Positions 28,620 through 36,569 of a stretch of DNA of 64,000 bases are shown here, piece after piece. The translations under genes were made by a program, and so were the position numbers. Source of the stretch: Microbacteriaceae bacterium (GTDB lineage Bacteria > Actinomycetota > Actinomycetes > Actinomycetales > Microbacteriaceae). The notes below the pieces were generated by a model. It was not told the DNA's origin. It searched no databases and worked only from the letters and a program-made list of their open reading frames with translations. Each line of letters opens with the position of its first letter. The stretch's first letter is position 1. The stretch spans positions 53,349 to 117,348 of the forward strand of contig JAHBTA010000006.1 in NCBI GenBank assembly GCA_019638805.1. Direction: 5' to 3'.

Positions 28620-29438
28620 ATGTCCGGTCGTCGTGCCCTCGAGCGCGTGACCGACGCCACCCCGGCGAAGGCGAAGGCGCCCAAGACGGCGAAGGCAGCC
28701 AAGCCGCGCACCCGGCGCACGCGGTCGAGCGTCGGCTCCAAGCTGCTCTCGCTGGGTGCCATGGTGCTCGCCGGGGCCCTCGCGCTCGGGCTCTCGGTTC
28801 CGGCCAGCCTGTTCGGGCAGGCGGCCGACGCCCTCACCGCGATCGCGGTCCCGGCCGGCGAGCAGGAGGCCGTGGAGTTGCAGACCGTCGAGGTCAGCTC
28901 CACCATCGAGAGCGTCTCCGCGGCGCGCGAGGAGTTCGATGCGCTGTCCTGGGCCGAGCTGCTCGTGCTCAAGTACGGGACGCGCGACTACACCTACAGC
29001 ACCACCGGTGGGACGATCCGCTGGCCGTTCCCGACCGCGGTGAAGATCAGCTCCGGCTTCGGCGAGCGCGTCGCGCCGTGCATGGGGTGCTCGAGCATGC
29101 ACATGGGCCTGGACTTCCAGCCGCCGAACGACTCCCCGGTGTACGCGATCGCGGCGGGGACGGTCGCCTTCCAGGAGGACTCGTCCTACGGCTACGGCAA
29201 CCACGTCATCATCAACCACGGCGACCTGCTGGGCGACGGCCACAACATCGTGACGCTGTACGCGCACATGCAGCACGGTTCGGTCCCGGTGCGGTCCGGG
29301 GATCAGATCCAGGTGGGGGACTTCCTGGGGCTGGTGGGTCGCACGGGAACGGCCACCGGCATCCACATGCACTTCGAGGTGCTCGTCGACGGAGTGCAGG
29401 TCGACCCGTTCACCTGGCTCAAGACCAACACCAACTGA
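28620..29438 (+). CDS. M23-family metallopeptidase, copy 1
   Basis: 272 aa from the ATG at 28620, preceded by GAGGGGAG. A basic Lys/Ala-rich cytoplasmic tail (residues 1-40) leads to a membrane segment (LLSLGAMVLAGALALGLSVP). The LytM domain spans about residues 145-265 with SSGFGERVAPC, MHMGLDFQ (His and Asp zinc ligands) and HMHFEV (third ligand). The CMGC pair could form a disulfide. It probably cuts peptidoglycan cross-links outside the membrane. A paralogue follows at 29644. Confidence 0.92.
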   Translation: MSGRRALERVTDATPAKAKAPKTAKAAKPRTRRTRSSVGSKLLSLGAMVLAGALALGLSVPASLFGQAADALTAIAVPAGEQEAVELQTVEVSSTIESVSAAREEFDALSWAELLVLKYGTRDYTYSTTGGTIRWPFPTAVKISSGFGERVAPCMGCSSMHMGLDFQPPNDSPVYAIAAGTVAFQEDSSYGYGNHVIINHGDLLGDGHNIVTLYAHMQHGSVPVRSGDQIQVGDFLGLVGRTGTATGIHMHFEVLVDGVQVDPFTWLKTNTN

Positions 29439-29608
29439 GCCGCAGGCCGCGGATCGCGTCCGCTCGTCGCGCGGGATCGGGGCCCGCCAGGCTGTGAAAG
29501 TGCCTGTAACGCGGACGCGGGGTGGCATCCGTCGTTGCCGTTTCGTTAACATCGAGGGGTTCGACTTTCCGTCGCCACCCGCTGCGACGAGAAACCCGAT
29601 GGCAAGGT

Positions 29609-29632
29609 GCGTTCGCTGTGTTGTGCGAACGC
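29609..29632 (+). promoter_or_regulatory. Hairpin in the leader of M23 copy 2
   Basis: GCGTTCGC (29609-29616) and GCGAACGC (29625-29632) form a perfect 8-bp stem ending 3 nt before the ribosome binding site GGAGCAGG. It could influence translation or end read-through from copy 1. The surrounding 205-bp gap shows no known riboswitch that I can recognise. Confidence 0.4.
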
Positions 29633-29643
29633 CGAGGAGCAGG

Positions 29644-30522
29644 ATGACCGACCACTCGCGCGAGAACGCGACGTCGTCGGCACTCACCCGCCGGGAAGCG
29701 CGCGAGTTGGAGCGCAAGGCGGCGGCGTCGCCCGAGCGTCGCATCCGCGAGGTGCAGAAGAGCTACGCGAAGAAGCCCGAGCGGCACCGGTCGCGCGCGC
29801 GGGCCGTCGGGTCGCGCATCCTCTCGGTCGCGGCGATGATCTTCGCGGGCGCGCTCGCGGTCGGCATGTCGGTTCCGGCGAACGCGTTCGGCACCGGCGG
29901 CGGCCTGGAGGGGCTGCTCGCGAGCACGAGCGCCGACACCTCGGCGAAGGCCGCGGACGGCCAGAGCTTCGACGTCGCGTCGAGCGTGACCGCGTCGAGC
30001 GCGGGGCGCGACGAGTACACCGTGACCTCGTGGGCCGAGATGCTGCGACTGCAGTACGGCACCCGCGACTACAGCTACGACATGGGCGACCCGAACGGCC
30101 CGATCCGCTGGCCGTTCCCGTACCCGGTGCCGATCAGCTCGGGCTTCGGCGAGCGGGCCGCGCCGTGTCATGCGTGCTCGAGCATCCACATGGGCGTCGA
30201 CTTCACGCCGGGCGGCGGTGCCCCGATCTATGCGGTCGCCGACGGCGTCGTGGTCGAGTCGAAGGACGACGCCTACGGCTTCGGCAACCACGTGATCATC
30301 GACCACGGCAATCTGCTCGGCGACGGCAACGACATCAAGACGCTGTACGCCCACATGCAGCACGGCTCGACCGCTCTCAAGGTGGGCGACGAGATCCACG
30401 TCGGCGACTTCATCGGCCTGGTCGGCATGACCGGTGTCGCGACGGGCAACCACCTGCACTTCGAGGTGCACGTCAACGACGTCCAGGTCGACCCGTTCGC
30501 CTGGTTGAAGGCGCACACCTAG
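29644..30522 (+). CDS. M23-family metallopeptidase, copy 2
   Basis: 292 aa from the ATG at 29644. It has the same plan as copy 1: a basic N-terminus (residues 1-60), a membrane segment (RILSVAAMIFAGALAVGMSV), a linker, then the LytM domain with SSGFGERAAPC, IHMGVDFT and HLHFEV supplying zinc ligands. The CHAC cysteine pair matches CMGC of copy 1. The two arose by tandem duplication. They probably share a cell-wall role. Confidence 0.92.
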   Translation: MTDHSRENATSSALTRREARELERKAAASPERRIREVQKSYAKKPERHRSRARAVGSRILSVAAMIFAGALAVGMSVPANAFGTGGGLEGLLASTSADTSAKAADGQSFDVASSVTASSAGRDEYTVTSWAEMLRLQYGTRDYSYDMGDPNGPIRWPFPYPVPISSGFGERAAPCHACSSIHMGVDFTPGGGAPIYAVADGVVVESKDDAYGFGNHVIIDHGNLLGDGNDIKTLYAHMQHGSTALKVGDEIHVGDFIGLVGMTGVATGNHLHFEVHVNDVQVDPFAWLKAHT

Positions 30523-30555
30523 GCTGCTGCTGTGGTCGCGCCTGCGGCCGTGTCG

Positions 30556-32202
30556 CTACGCCACCAACCAGACTGTCGTGTCGCCGGGAAGCACGCGGTC
30601 GTCCGCGAGCGGCTCACTGGTCAGTGCGACGCGGCCCTCGGGCAGGGTCACTTGACCTGCCCCAGTGTTCGCCACGACCGTGACCCCCGCGTTGCGGAAC
30701 GCGACGACGTCGGGCCCGCCGAACTCGAGCCACTCGATCGCCCCCGCGCCGAGGCCGTGCTCGGCGCGCAGCGCCAGCGCCGCCCGGTAGAACTCCAGGG
30801 TCGAGCCGGGCACGCCGTCCTGAGCGTCGCGCGCGTACTCCGGCCAGTCCGCGGGCTGCGGCAGCCAGGACTTCCCGGACGGACTGAAGCCGGATGCCGG
30901 GGAGCCGGCCTCCCAGGGGATCGGAACGCGGCATCCGTCGCGCCCGTACAGCTCGCCGCCGGTGCGGAAGAACGTCGGGTCCTGCCGGGCGGAGTCGGGC
31001 AGGTCGATCGCTTCGGGCAGTCCGAGCTCCTCGCCCTGGAAGAGATACGCCGACCCCGGGAGGGCGAGCATGAACGCGGTCGCGGCGCGGGCGCGCTGGA
31101 GGCCGACCGCGGTATCCGGTCGCGGCTGCGTGCGCGGGCCGATGCCTGCCCCCTGGGGCGGGGGCGGTGTGAGCGCGAGTCGCGTGGCGTGACGGATGAC
31201 GTCGTGATTCGACAGGACCCACGTGCTGGGTGCGCCCACGGCTCCGAACGCGGCGAGGGAGGCATCGACGACCGAGCGCAGCGGACCTGCGGCCCACGGC
31301 GTCTCCAGGTAGCCGAAGTTGAAGGCCTGCTGCATCTCGTCGGGCCGCACCCAGTTCGCGAGCTTGCTGAGCGGGTTGACCCACGCCTCGGCGACCAGGA
31401 CGCGGTCGGGGCCGTACTCGGTGAGCACCTCGTGCCACTCGCGGTAGATCTCGTGCACGCCGTCCTGCGCCCAGTAGGGGGCGTCGGAGGTGTCGCCGCC
31501 CATGCTGCCGCCGGGCGAGGGGGTGTAGTCGGGGAGTCCGGGCACCTTGACCAGGCCGTGGGCGACATCCACCCGGAACCCGTCGATGCCGCGGTCGAGC
31601 CAGAAGCGCAGGATGTCGCGGAAGCGCTCGTGCACCCACGGGTTGGTCCAGTCGAGGTCGGGCTGGCTCGCGTCGAAGAGGTGGAGGTACCAGGGGCCGG
31701 GCGTGCCGTCGGCCTCGGTGATGCGGGTCCAGGCGGGGCCGCCGAAGACGGAGTCCCAGTTGTTCGGGGGCAGCTCGCCGGCCTCGCCGCGGCCGGGACG
31801 GAACAGGTAGCGCTCGCGCTCGGGCGAGCCGGGGCCGGCGGCGAGCGCCTCCTGGAACCAGGCATGCGCGCTCGAGGTGTGGTTGGGGACGAGGTCGATG
31901 AGGAGGCGGAGGCCCAGTTCGCGCGACTCGGCGCGCAGGTGGTCGAAGTCGGCGAGGGTTCCGAACAGCGGGTCGACGTCGCAGTAGTCGGCGACGTCGT
32001 AGCCGGCGTCCTTTTGGGGGCTCGTGTAGAACGGGCTCAGCCACACGGCGTCGACGCCCAGGCGCTTGAGGGCGGGCAGCCGCCGGGCGATACCGGGCAG
32101 GTCGCCGACCCCGTCACCGTTCGAGTCGGCGAACGAGCGCGGGTACACCTGGTAGATGACGGCGGAGCGCCACCAGTCGTCGGGGCTGCCGGTCTGCTGC
32201 AC
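30556..32202 (-). CDS. GH13 alpha-glucosidase/oligo-1,6-glucosidase type enzyme
   Basis: 548 aa, cytosolic. Conserved GH13 regions are DAVWLSPFYTSPQKDAGYD near residue 54, LLIDLVPNHTS near 99, GFRVDVAHG near 215 (nucleophile Asp), LVAEAWV near 275 (acid/base Glu) and LSNHDVIRHATR near 332 (transition-state Asp). The layout fits alpha-1,4/1,6-glucosidases of the maltose-utilising type. A palindrome resembling a LacI-family operator lies just upstream. No sugar transporter is nearby. Confidence 0.92.
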   Translation of the reverse strand: MQQTGSPDDWWRSAVIYQVYPRSFADSNGDGVGDLPGIARRLPALKRLGVDAVWLSPFYTSPQKDAGYDVADYCDVDPLFGTLADFDHLRAESRELGLRLLIDLVPNHTSSAHAWFQEALAAGPGSPERERYLFRPGRGEAGELPPNNWDSVFGGPAWTRITEADGTPGPWYLHLFDASQPDLDWTNPWVHERFRDILRFWLDRGIDGFRVDVAHGLVKVPGLPDYTPSPGGSMGGDTSDAPYWAQDGVHEIYREWHEVLTEYGPDRVLVAEAWVNPLSKLANWVRPDEMQQAFNFGYLETPWAAGPLRSVVDASLAAFGAVGAPSTWVLSNHDVIRHATRLALTPPPPQGAGIGPRTQPRPDTAVGLQRARAATAFMLALPGSAYLFQGEELGLPEAIDLPDSARQDPTFFRTGGELYGRDGCRVPIPWEAGSPASGFSPSGKSWLPQPADWPEYARDAQDGVPGSTLEFYRAALALRAEHGLGAGAIEWLEFGGPDVVAFRNAGVTVVANTGAGQVTLPEGRVALTSEPLADDRVLPGDTTVWLVA

Positions 32203-32214
32203 GCGTCGAGCCTA

Positions 32215-32228
32215 TCGAATCGTTTCGA
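32215..32228 (-). promoter_or_regulatory. Possible LacI-family operator before the GH13 gene
   Basis: TCGAATCGTTTCGA is a near-perfect dyad of the kind bound by LacI/CcpA-type sugar repressors, 12 bp upstream of the GH13 start. Only sequence similarity supports it. Confidence 0.35.
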
Positions 32229-32402
32229 CTGGGGCGGATGCGGGGGCGCGATCCTTGACCCAATTGGCAGCAGGATCTGCGGTCGGCCCGCAATTCGTGT
32301 CAGGGATTCGGCCGCTCGGGTCCTGCCCCGGCGTGCTCGGGCGGGGGTGCTGAGGTGTTAGCATCGTTCGGTTGCCGTGCGGCGTTCGCGTCGGTGCGGT
32401 GC

Positions 32403-32474
<72 letters not shown>

Positions 32475-32517
32475 CGCGAGCTCTTGTCGGTGCCCTCGGC
32501 GGCGGCGGGGGTTCCGT

Positions 32518-32591
32518 GGCTGAGTAGCTCAGTTGGTGAGAGCGCACGACTCATAATCGTGAGGTCGCGGGTTCGAGTCCCGCCTCAGCTA
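32518..32591 (+). tRNA. tRNA-Met (anticodon CAT), integration site
   Basis: Acceptor GGCTGAG pairs with CTCAGCT (terminal G-U). The anticodon loop CTCATAA has CAT at 32552-32554, and the T-arm is CGGGTTCGAGTCCCG. A G-U first pair instead of a C1-type mismatch suggests elongator Met. The last three bases are also the integrase stop codon, so this is the attL of the downstream element. The terminal U72 may derive from the element rather than the original gene. Confidence 0.95.
32546..32591 (+). other. attL region at the tRNA-Met 3' half
   Basis: The integrase reads toward and stops within the tRNA 3' end. The att core must lie within the anticodon arm to 3' end, but its exact limits need the attR sequence, which is not in the window. 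Confidence 0.6.
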
Positions 32592-33770
32592 CTTCCCTTT
32601 GTTTTCCGGGGCTGCAGCCCCATCGACGGTTCCGGGATCGGGTTCGATTCCGTCCCGTGGCCACATCGTGGACACAATTGAAACCGTCGCAGCTTCATTC
32701 ATGCGCACCGCAACGTCCTCCATATCATCGTCGAAGAGGTCCGCGTAGGTGTCCAGCGTCATCGCGGCCGAGGCGTGTCCGAGCATTCGCTGCACGGCCT
32801 TGACGTTGGCGCCGGCCGAGATCGCGAGGCTGGCTGCGGTGTGCCGAAGGTCGTGGATGGTCATCTCCGGCAGCCCCGAGATTTGGATCGCACGATCGAA
32901 CCACGAGTTCGCATGAGCGGTCGGCGTCTTGATGTACGTCCCCAAAGTGCTCGAGAAGGCGAGGTCTTCCTCGCCCTTCCCCGCCAGCTGCGCACGCAGT
33001 GCGGGCTCAAGCAGCTTGGGGAACGGAACGGACCTACGCTTGTGCGTCTTCGGCGTCCCCACGATGACCTTCCCGCCGGTCAACACCGCGTTCTCCTCGA
33101 TGGACAGGCGAGAGCGCTCGAGGTCGATGTGACGCACGCGAAGGCCGGCAAGCTCGCCCCACCGGATCCCGGTGTAGGCAAGCAGCTGAACGATCAGGCC
33201 GTATGAGCCGGCAGCGCCCACGAGAGCATGAACCTCTTCATGCGAAAGGTACCGGTGCGGTCGAGGCACCTTCCTGGGCAGGGGGACTCCCTGTGCAGCG
33301 TTTGCGCTGACACGTCGGTCTCGGACCGCTGACTCGAGAATCGAAAGGAGGATGCCGTGGGCGCGGAGCACGATCGTCGCTGACTTGGGCGGTTGCTTGC
33401 CCGGCACCCCGCGCGACAATCTCGCCAACCATACGCTCACATCGCTGAATCGGACCTCACCCACATTGACGCGTCCCCATGCGGGGCGTACGTGCAAGCG
33501 CCACGCTGACTCGACGGCGTTCATGGACGACGGCTTGAGGTGAGTTTGGGTCTTCAGCCAGTCGTCGCCAAGTTGACCAACCGTGATTCGGGCGGACGCC
33601 GGATCGATGTAGGTTCCAGACGCCTTGCCGACCTCGACCGTGGCAAGGAAGATCTCGGCTTCCTTCTTGGTCTTGAATCCGCGCTTGCTCGTCTGGGTTT
33701 GATCGGGCTTTCTGTATCGGACCCGGTAGCGACGACCGAGCGATGTCTCGTACGACTCGACGGTAGCCAT
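32589..33770 (-). CDS. int: Tyrosine site-specific integrase
   Basis: 393 aa. An N-terminal arm-binding domain (residues 1-60, FKTKKEAEIFLATVEVGK) and SAM-like core-binding domain precede the catalytic domain: first Arg in TGIRWGELAGLR near residue 200, HDLRHTAASL near 307, GHASAAMTLDTYADLF near 330 with the nucleophile Tyr. All catalytic residues are present. The TAG stop lies inside tRNA-Met. Only 22 bp separate its start from the upstream repressor stop, so the two are probably co-transcribed. Confidence 0.95.
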   Translation of the reverse strand: MATVESYETSLGRRYRVRYRKPDQTQTSKRGFKTKKEAEIFLATVEVGKASGTYIDPASARITVGQLGDDWLKTQTHLKPSSMNAVESAWRLHVRPAWGRVNVGEVRFSDVSVWLARLSRGVPGKQPPKSATIVLRAHGILLSILESAVRDRRVSANAAQGVPLPRKVPRPHRYLSHEEVHALVGAAGSYGLIVQLLAYTGIRWGELAGLRVRHIDLERSRLSIEENAVLTGGKVIVGTPKTHKRRSVPFPKLLEPALRAQLAGKGEEDLAFSSTLGTYIKTPTAHANSWFDRAIQISGLPEMTIHDLRHTAASLAISAGANVKAVQRMLGHASAAMTLDTYADLFDDDMEDVAVRMNEAATVSIVSTMWPRDGIEPDPGTVDGAAAPENKGK

Positions 33771-33792
33771 CAGTGCCGCCGCCCGCCCTGAG

Positions 33793-34329
33793 TTAGATCT
33801 GCCACCCGGCGGATCGAAGGAACTCTGTCAGTTCGGAACTCCGGCGTTCGAGGAACTCCATGCGGGACGCTTTTGCCGCGCCGAGATCGCTGGTGATCTG
33901 CTCGCGTTGGAGTTCCCGCTTCGTACGCTCGAGCTCGCGAAAGGCGTCGAGTTCCGCCAGATCGTTGCGCTCGGACGCGTCGATAGGTCGATATGCGCCT
34001 GCAGCGTCGCCGATCAGCCAGGCATCGAACTCCGCAAGGGAAAGATCGCGAAGACTTGGACTCAGGTTCGGCAGGTCCGGCGCTTCGGTCGGTGCAGTCA
34101 ACGCGCTGAGCAGGAAGGGTGGGGGCACCCGAAGCGCGCGAGCGATATTGAGCACGGAGCTGACAGGCAGATCCGTCTTCCGACCGGCTTCGATGTTTTC
34201 GAGGACGGACTCGGTGAGGCTGACGTCCTGCAACAGGTCCGCGAACTCGCGGATGCTCTTGATCCCGCGTGAGCGACGTGCGGCTTTGATCCGTGCACCG
34301 ATTGTCGGCTCCGACCCATATTCCGCCAC
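33793..34329 (-). CDS. XRE-type helix-turn-helix repressor of the element
   Basis: 178 aa. Residues 10-70 form an HTH_XRE domain (GARIKAARRSRGIKSIREFA, then VLENIEAGRKTDLPVSSVLNI). The C-terminal half is charged and helical (LERTKRELQREQITSDLGA), with no S24 protease motif, so it should not be cleaved like LexA or CI. It is divergent from the excisionase-like gene across a 104-bp region containing two dyads. It probably keeps the element quiescent and controls int. Confidence 0.82.
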   Translation of the reverse strand: MAEYGSEPTIGARIKAARRSRGIKSIREFADLLQDVSLTESVLENIEAGRKTDLPVSSVLNIARALRVPPPFLLSALTAPTEAPDLPNLSPSLRDLSLAEFDAWLIGDAAGAYRPIDASERNDLAELDAFRELERTKRELQREQITSDLGAAKASRMEFLERRSSELTEFLRSAGWQI

Positions 34330-34356
34330 GACGACAGGGTATCGCGTTGGTTCTTG

Positions 34357-34373
34357 TCATTCTCACGGAATGA
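34357..34373. promoter_or_regulatory. Candidate repressor operator 1
   Basis: TCATTC-TCACG-GAATGA is an exact 6-bp dyad with a 5-bp spacer, centred in the repressor/excisionase divergent promoter region. Confidence 0.5.
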
Positions 34374-34389
34374 GGTTACCGTCGAATCG

Positions 34390-34413
34390 GCGGAAATCAA
34401 CCACGGATTCCGC
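34390..34413. promoter_or_regulatory. Candidate operator 2 / leader dyad
   Basis: GCGGAA (34390-34395) and TTCCGC (34408-34413) form a dyad 20 bp before the excisionase-like start. It differs in sequence from operator 1, so it may bind another protein such as the excisionase itself. Confidence 0.35.
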
Positions 34414-34433
34414 AACATAGACGGGAGAAAATG

Positions 34434-34646
34434 ATGGACAGTGATTTCATACCGCCGGCCGAGGTGAGCGAGATCACCGGCCTGTCGCTCAACTCGCTCG
34501 CGCAGCTGCGGAGTCACGGGACGGGACCGCTGTATTACAAGCCGACGGCCAAGACGATCTTGTACAGGCGCTCAGAGGTGATCGCCTGGATCGAGGAGTC
34601 GGCGCGAATCAGCACCGGTCGCGCCGCTGCGGCCGCGATCGCGTGA
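34434..34646 (+). CDS. Excisionase-like MerR/AlpA-type HTH protein
   Basis: 70 aa from the second ATG (34434; one more Met precedes it). HTH segment IPPAEVSEITGLSLNSLAQLR, followed by a wing-like GTGPLYYKPTAKTILYRRSEV and WIEES. This is the common excisionase/AlpA small-protein fold. It probably helps excision or activates element genes. Its stop overlaps the next start by 4 bp. Confidence 0.8.
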   Translation: MDSDFIPPAEVSEITGLSLNSLAQLRSHGTGPLYYKPTAKTILYRRSEVIAWIEESARISTGRAAAAAIA

Positions 34647-35107
34647 GCGGGCTGGCAGCGGTTCGGAACCTCGATGACGACGTGATGGGTCTCTACGCCG
34701 CGAAGGACGCCGTGATGGTTGCAGCACGCCTGCAGCTCGGAAACACCGCTGCCCGACTGTTCTTGCACATGTGCCTCGAGTGCTGGGACGACACCGACAA
34801 CCCGTCCAAGGGCGAGCCCCGTCGCTACTACGGCCGGCGAGAGCTCTCCGCCATCGCGCTCGGGTTCCTCGCCCCTGACAACGGATCCGAAGCCGCGTTC
34901 CGTGCAGTCAAGCGGGCGATCAAAGAGCTCGTGGACAAGGGCGCGATCGTGCGTCTGCGCCACGGCGGCAACGGGTGGCCGGCTGAGTTCGAGCTGCAGG
35001 TCGACTCGACGCGTCCGCGGATCCGCGGTCGCGAGCCCGTCGTGATCGCCTTCCCTGGCACCGACCAGGGGGCGAACGATTCGTCCCCGCAGAGGGCGAG
35101 TTTCTAG
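34643..35107 (+). CDS. Putative replication initiator-like winged-helix protein
   Basis: 154 aa starting at GTG. The central region (LQLGNTAARLFLHMCLECWD to IKELVDKGAIVRLRHGG) reads as a helix-turn-helix plus winged helix, as in small actinobacterial plasmid replication or regulatory proteins. No family is certain. The last 15 codons run into four CAGGGGGCGA-type iterons spaced 23-24 bp, an arrangement seen where a Rep gene overlaps its origin. That link is inference. It is coupled to the excisionase-like gene. Confidence 0.6.
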   Translation: MSGLAAVRNLDDDVMGLYAAKDAVMVAARLQLGNTAARLFLHMCLECWDDTDNPSKGEPRRYYGRRELSAIALGFLAPDNGSEAAFRAVKRAIKELVDKGAIVRLRHGGNGWPAEFELQVDSTRPRIRGREPVVIAFPGTDQGANDSSPQRASF

Positions 35108-35146
35108 TCCCCTCAGGGGGCGACTTTCTGAACCGTCAGGGGGCGG
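35066..35146 (+). repeat. Four iterons, 24-bp period (origin candidate)
   Basis: CAGGGGGCGA or a one-base variant occurs at 35066, 35090, 35114 and 35137 (steps 24, 24, 23). A fifth exact copy stands alone at 36535-36544 beside the large inverted repeat. The array spans the 3' end of the Rep-like gene. Confidence 0.75.
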
Positions 35147-35219
35147 ATTTCTCGTCCCCTCTTAACAGGACACGAAACAGGATGATCAAAATCTGGACCA
35201 GCAGGCGCGTCGCGCCGGA

Positions 35220-35380
35220 CTGTTCTGTGACTTCGAATCTTCGGTGCTCTGTCACTTCCGAACTTCCGGACTCCGGCAGCCGAGGCACTCTCTCTTCCCC
35301 GCTGCCGGACTCCGGGACACCCGCACTCCGGCACCCCCGGACTCTGTCAGTCCGCAACACCCGAACTCACCAACTCTGAA
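35220..35380. repeat. Degenerate CCGGACTC repeats upstream of parA
   Basis: Short motifs related to CCGGACTCCG or CCGAACTC recur at least six times between 35250 and 35380 in irregular spacing. The placement immediately upstream of parA is typical of a partition centromere/operator. A frame open through this stretch is only the translated repeat. Confidence 0.5.
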
Positions 35381-35391
35381 AGGAACAGACC

Positions 35392-36042
35392 ATGCGCATC
35401 GTCGCGATTGCCAACCAGAAAGGTGGCGCAGGCAAGACCACCACCACGATGAACCTCGCCGCCGTCGCCGCAGAGAACTCCCGAGTCCTCGTCGTCGACG
35501 TCGACCCCCAGCAATCGACCTCCTGGTGGGCGACCACCGCCGGGGACGAGCTCCCGTTCGACTTCGCCGCCGACACCGACGTCGCCAACCTCGACCGCCT
35601 CCGACAGTTGCCCTACGACGTCGTGTTCGTCGACACCCCCGGCAACCTGACCGACTCCGACATCCTCACTTCGGTCCTCCGGGTCGCGGACTTCGCGATC
35701 GTCCCGACCGAGCCCGAGGCGCTGTGCGTGCCGCCGATGGTCCGCACGATTCGCTCGCTGATCGAACCGACCGGGACCCCGTACCGGGTGCTGCTGTCGA
35801 AGATCGACATGCGCGTTCCCGGTCAGCTCGAGGACGCGCAGGCACTGATCGACGACCTCAAGGTGCCGCGGTTCGCGCGCCCGATCCGCCGCTACAAGGT
35901 CCACGCCGACGCACCGATCGAGGGTCTCGTTGTGACCCAATACGTCGAGTCGCGGCAGACCGCGAAGGCGATCGACGACTACCGCGCCGTCGCGCTGGAG
36001 CTCATGACGATCTGGGCCAACCAGACTCAAGGCGCGGCCTGA
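35392..36042 (+). CDS. parA: ParA-family partition ATPase
   Basis: 216 aa. Deviant Walker [18 protein letters not shown] begins at residue 6, [13 protein letters not shown] near residue 33 is Walker A', and [12 protein letters not shown] near 75 is Walker B. There is no N-terminal HTH, so this is a type Ib ParA, which normally works with a small DNA-binding partner. That partner is the next gene, overlapping by 1 bp. It probably keeps the excised circular form stable. Confidence 0.93.
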   Translation: MRIVAIANQKGGAGKTTTTMNLAAVAAENSRVLVVDVDPQQSTSWWATTAGDELPFDFAADTDVANLDRLRQLPYDVVFVDTPGNLTDSDILTSVLRVADFAIVPTEPEALCVPPMVRTIRSLIEPTGTPYRVLLSKIDMRVPGQLEDAQALIDDLKVPRFARPIRRYKVHADAPIEGLVVTQYVESRQTAKAIDDYRAVALELMTIWANQTQGAA

Positions 36043-36428
36043 TGGGACGCGCGAACCTCTCCGACCTCCTCGGCAAGGTCGACGAACCGACACCCGCACC
36101 CGCTCGGCCGGTCGCCCCGATCGAGAAGCCGGCCGTCGAGGCGAAGGCGGTCGCCGAGGTGCCCAAGCCGTTGCCGCGCCCGAAGCCAGCGCCGCGCGTG
36201 ACGGCCGAGCCGCTCTACCTGCGGCTGGTGCGGAAGGAGGCGCGACTGCGCGAGGAGCAGTACGCCGCGCTCACCCAGCACGCCCGCCGGCTATCCCGAG
36301 CGCGCAGAGGGCAAGGCGCGCGGATCACCGAGAACACCCTCATCCGAGTCGCCGTCGACCTGCTCCTCGAGCGCATCGAGCGCGCGTCCGGCGCTGAGGA
36401 ATCCGAGCTGCTGGAGTCGCTCAAATGA
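36042..36428 (+). CDS. Small ParB-like DNA-binding partner of ParA
   Basis: 128 aa. The N-terminal half is Pro/Ala/Lys-rich and probably disordered (APARPVAPIEKPAVEAK). The C-terminal half (RLVRKEARLREEQYAALTQHARRL, then ITENTLIRVAVDLLLERIE) resembles a ribbon-helix-helix module, as expected for type Ib partition adaptors. Coupling to parA supports this. Its likely target is the repeat region upstream of parA. Confidence 0.75.
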   Translation: MGRANLSDLLGKVDEPTPAPARPVAPIEKPAVEAKAVAEVPKPLPRPKPAPRVTAEPLYLRLVRKEARLREEQYAALTQHARRLSRARRGQGARITENTLIRVAVDLLLERIERASGAEESELLESLK

Positions 36429-36534
36429 CGAAGGTTCAACCCGCGGTTGAGGCGAATTCGGATTCGGATCGCCGACACGCACGACTTGTCTACCCCCGTC
36501 CGAGGGATGCCGGGAGATGGTACTTGGGTGGTCG

Positions 36535-36544
36535 CAGGGGGCGA
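36535..36544 (+). repeat. Isolated fifth iteron
   Basis: An exact CAGGGGGCGA, 25 bp before the large inverted repeat at 36570. It links this region to the iteron array at 35066-35146. Confidence 0.5.
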
Positions 36545-36569
36545 CTAGGTAAACGACAAATTTGGGGGG

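Noticed and set aside
29439..29643. Cyclic di-AMP (ydaO-type) riboswitch before the second M23 gene
   Set aside because: The context would fit, but the conserved sequence blocks of that class could not be found; only a simple hairpin is seen.
35066..35146. CRISPR array
   Set aside because: Units are only 10 bp conserved in a 24-bp period, with no unique spacers of CRISPR length and no cas genes.
35182..35379. Short frame upstream of parA
   Set aside because: The peptide only mirrors the degenerate nucleotide repeats (SVTS, PDSG units); more likely a binding-site array.
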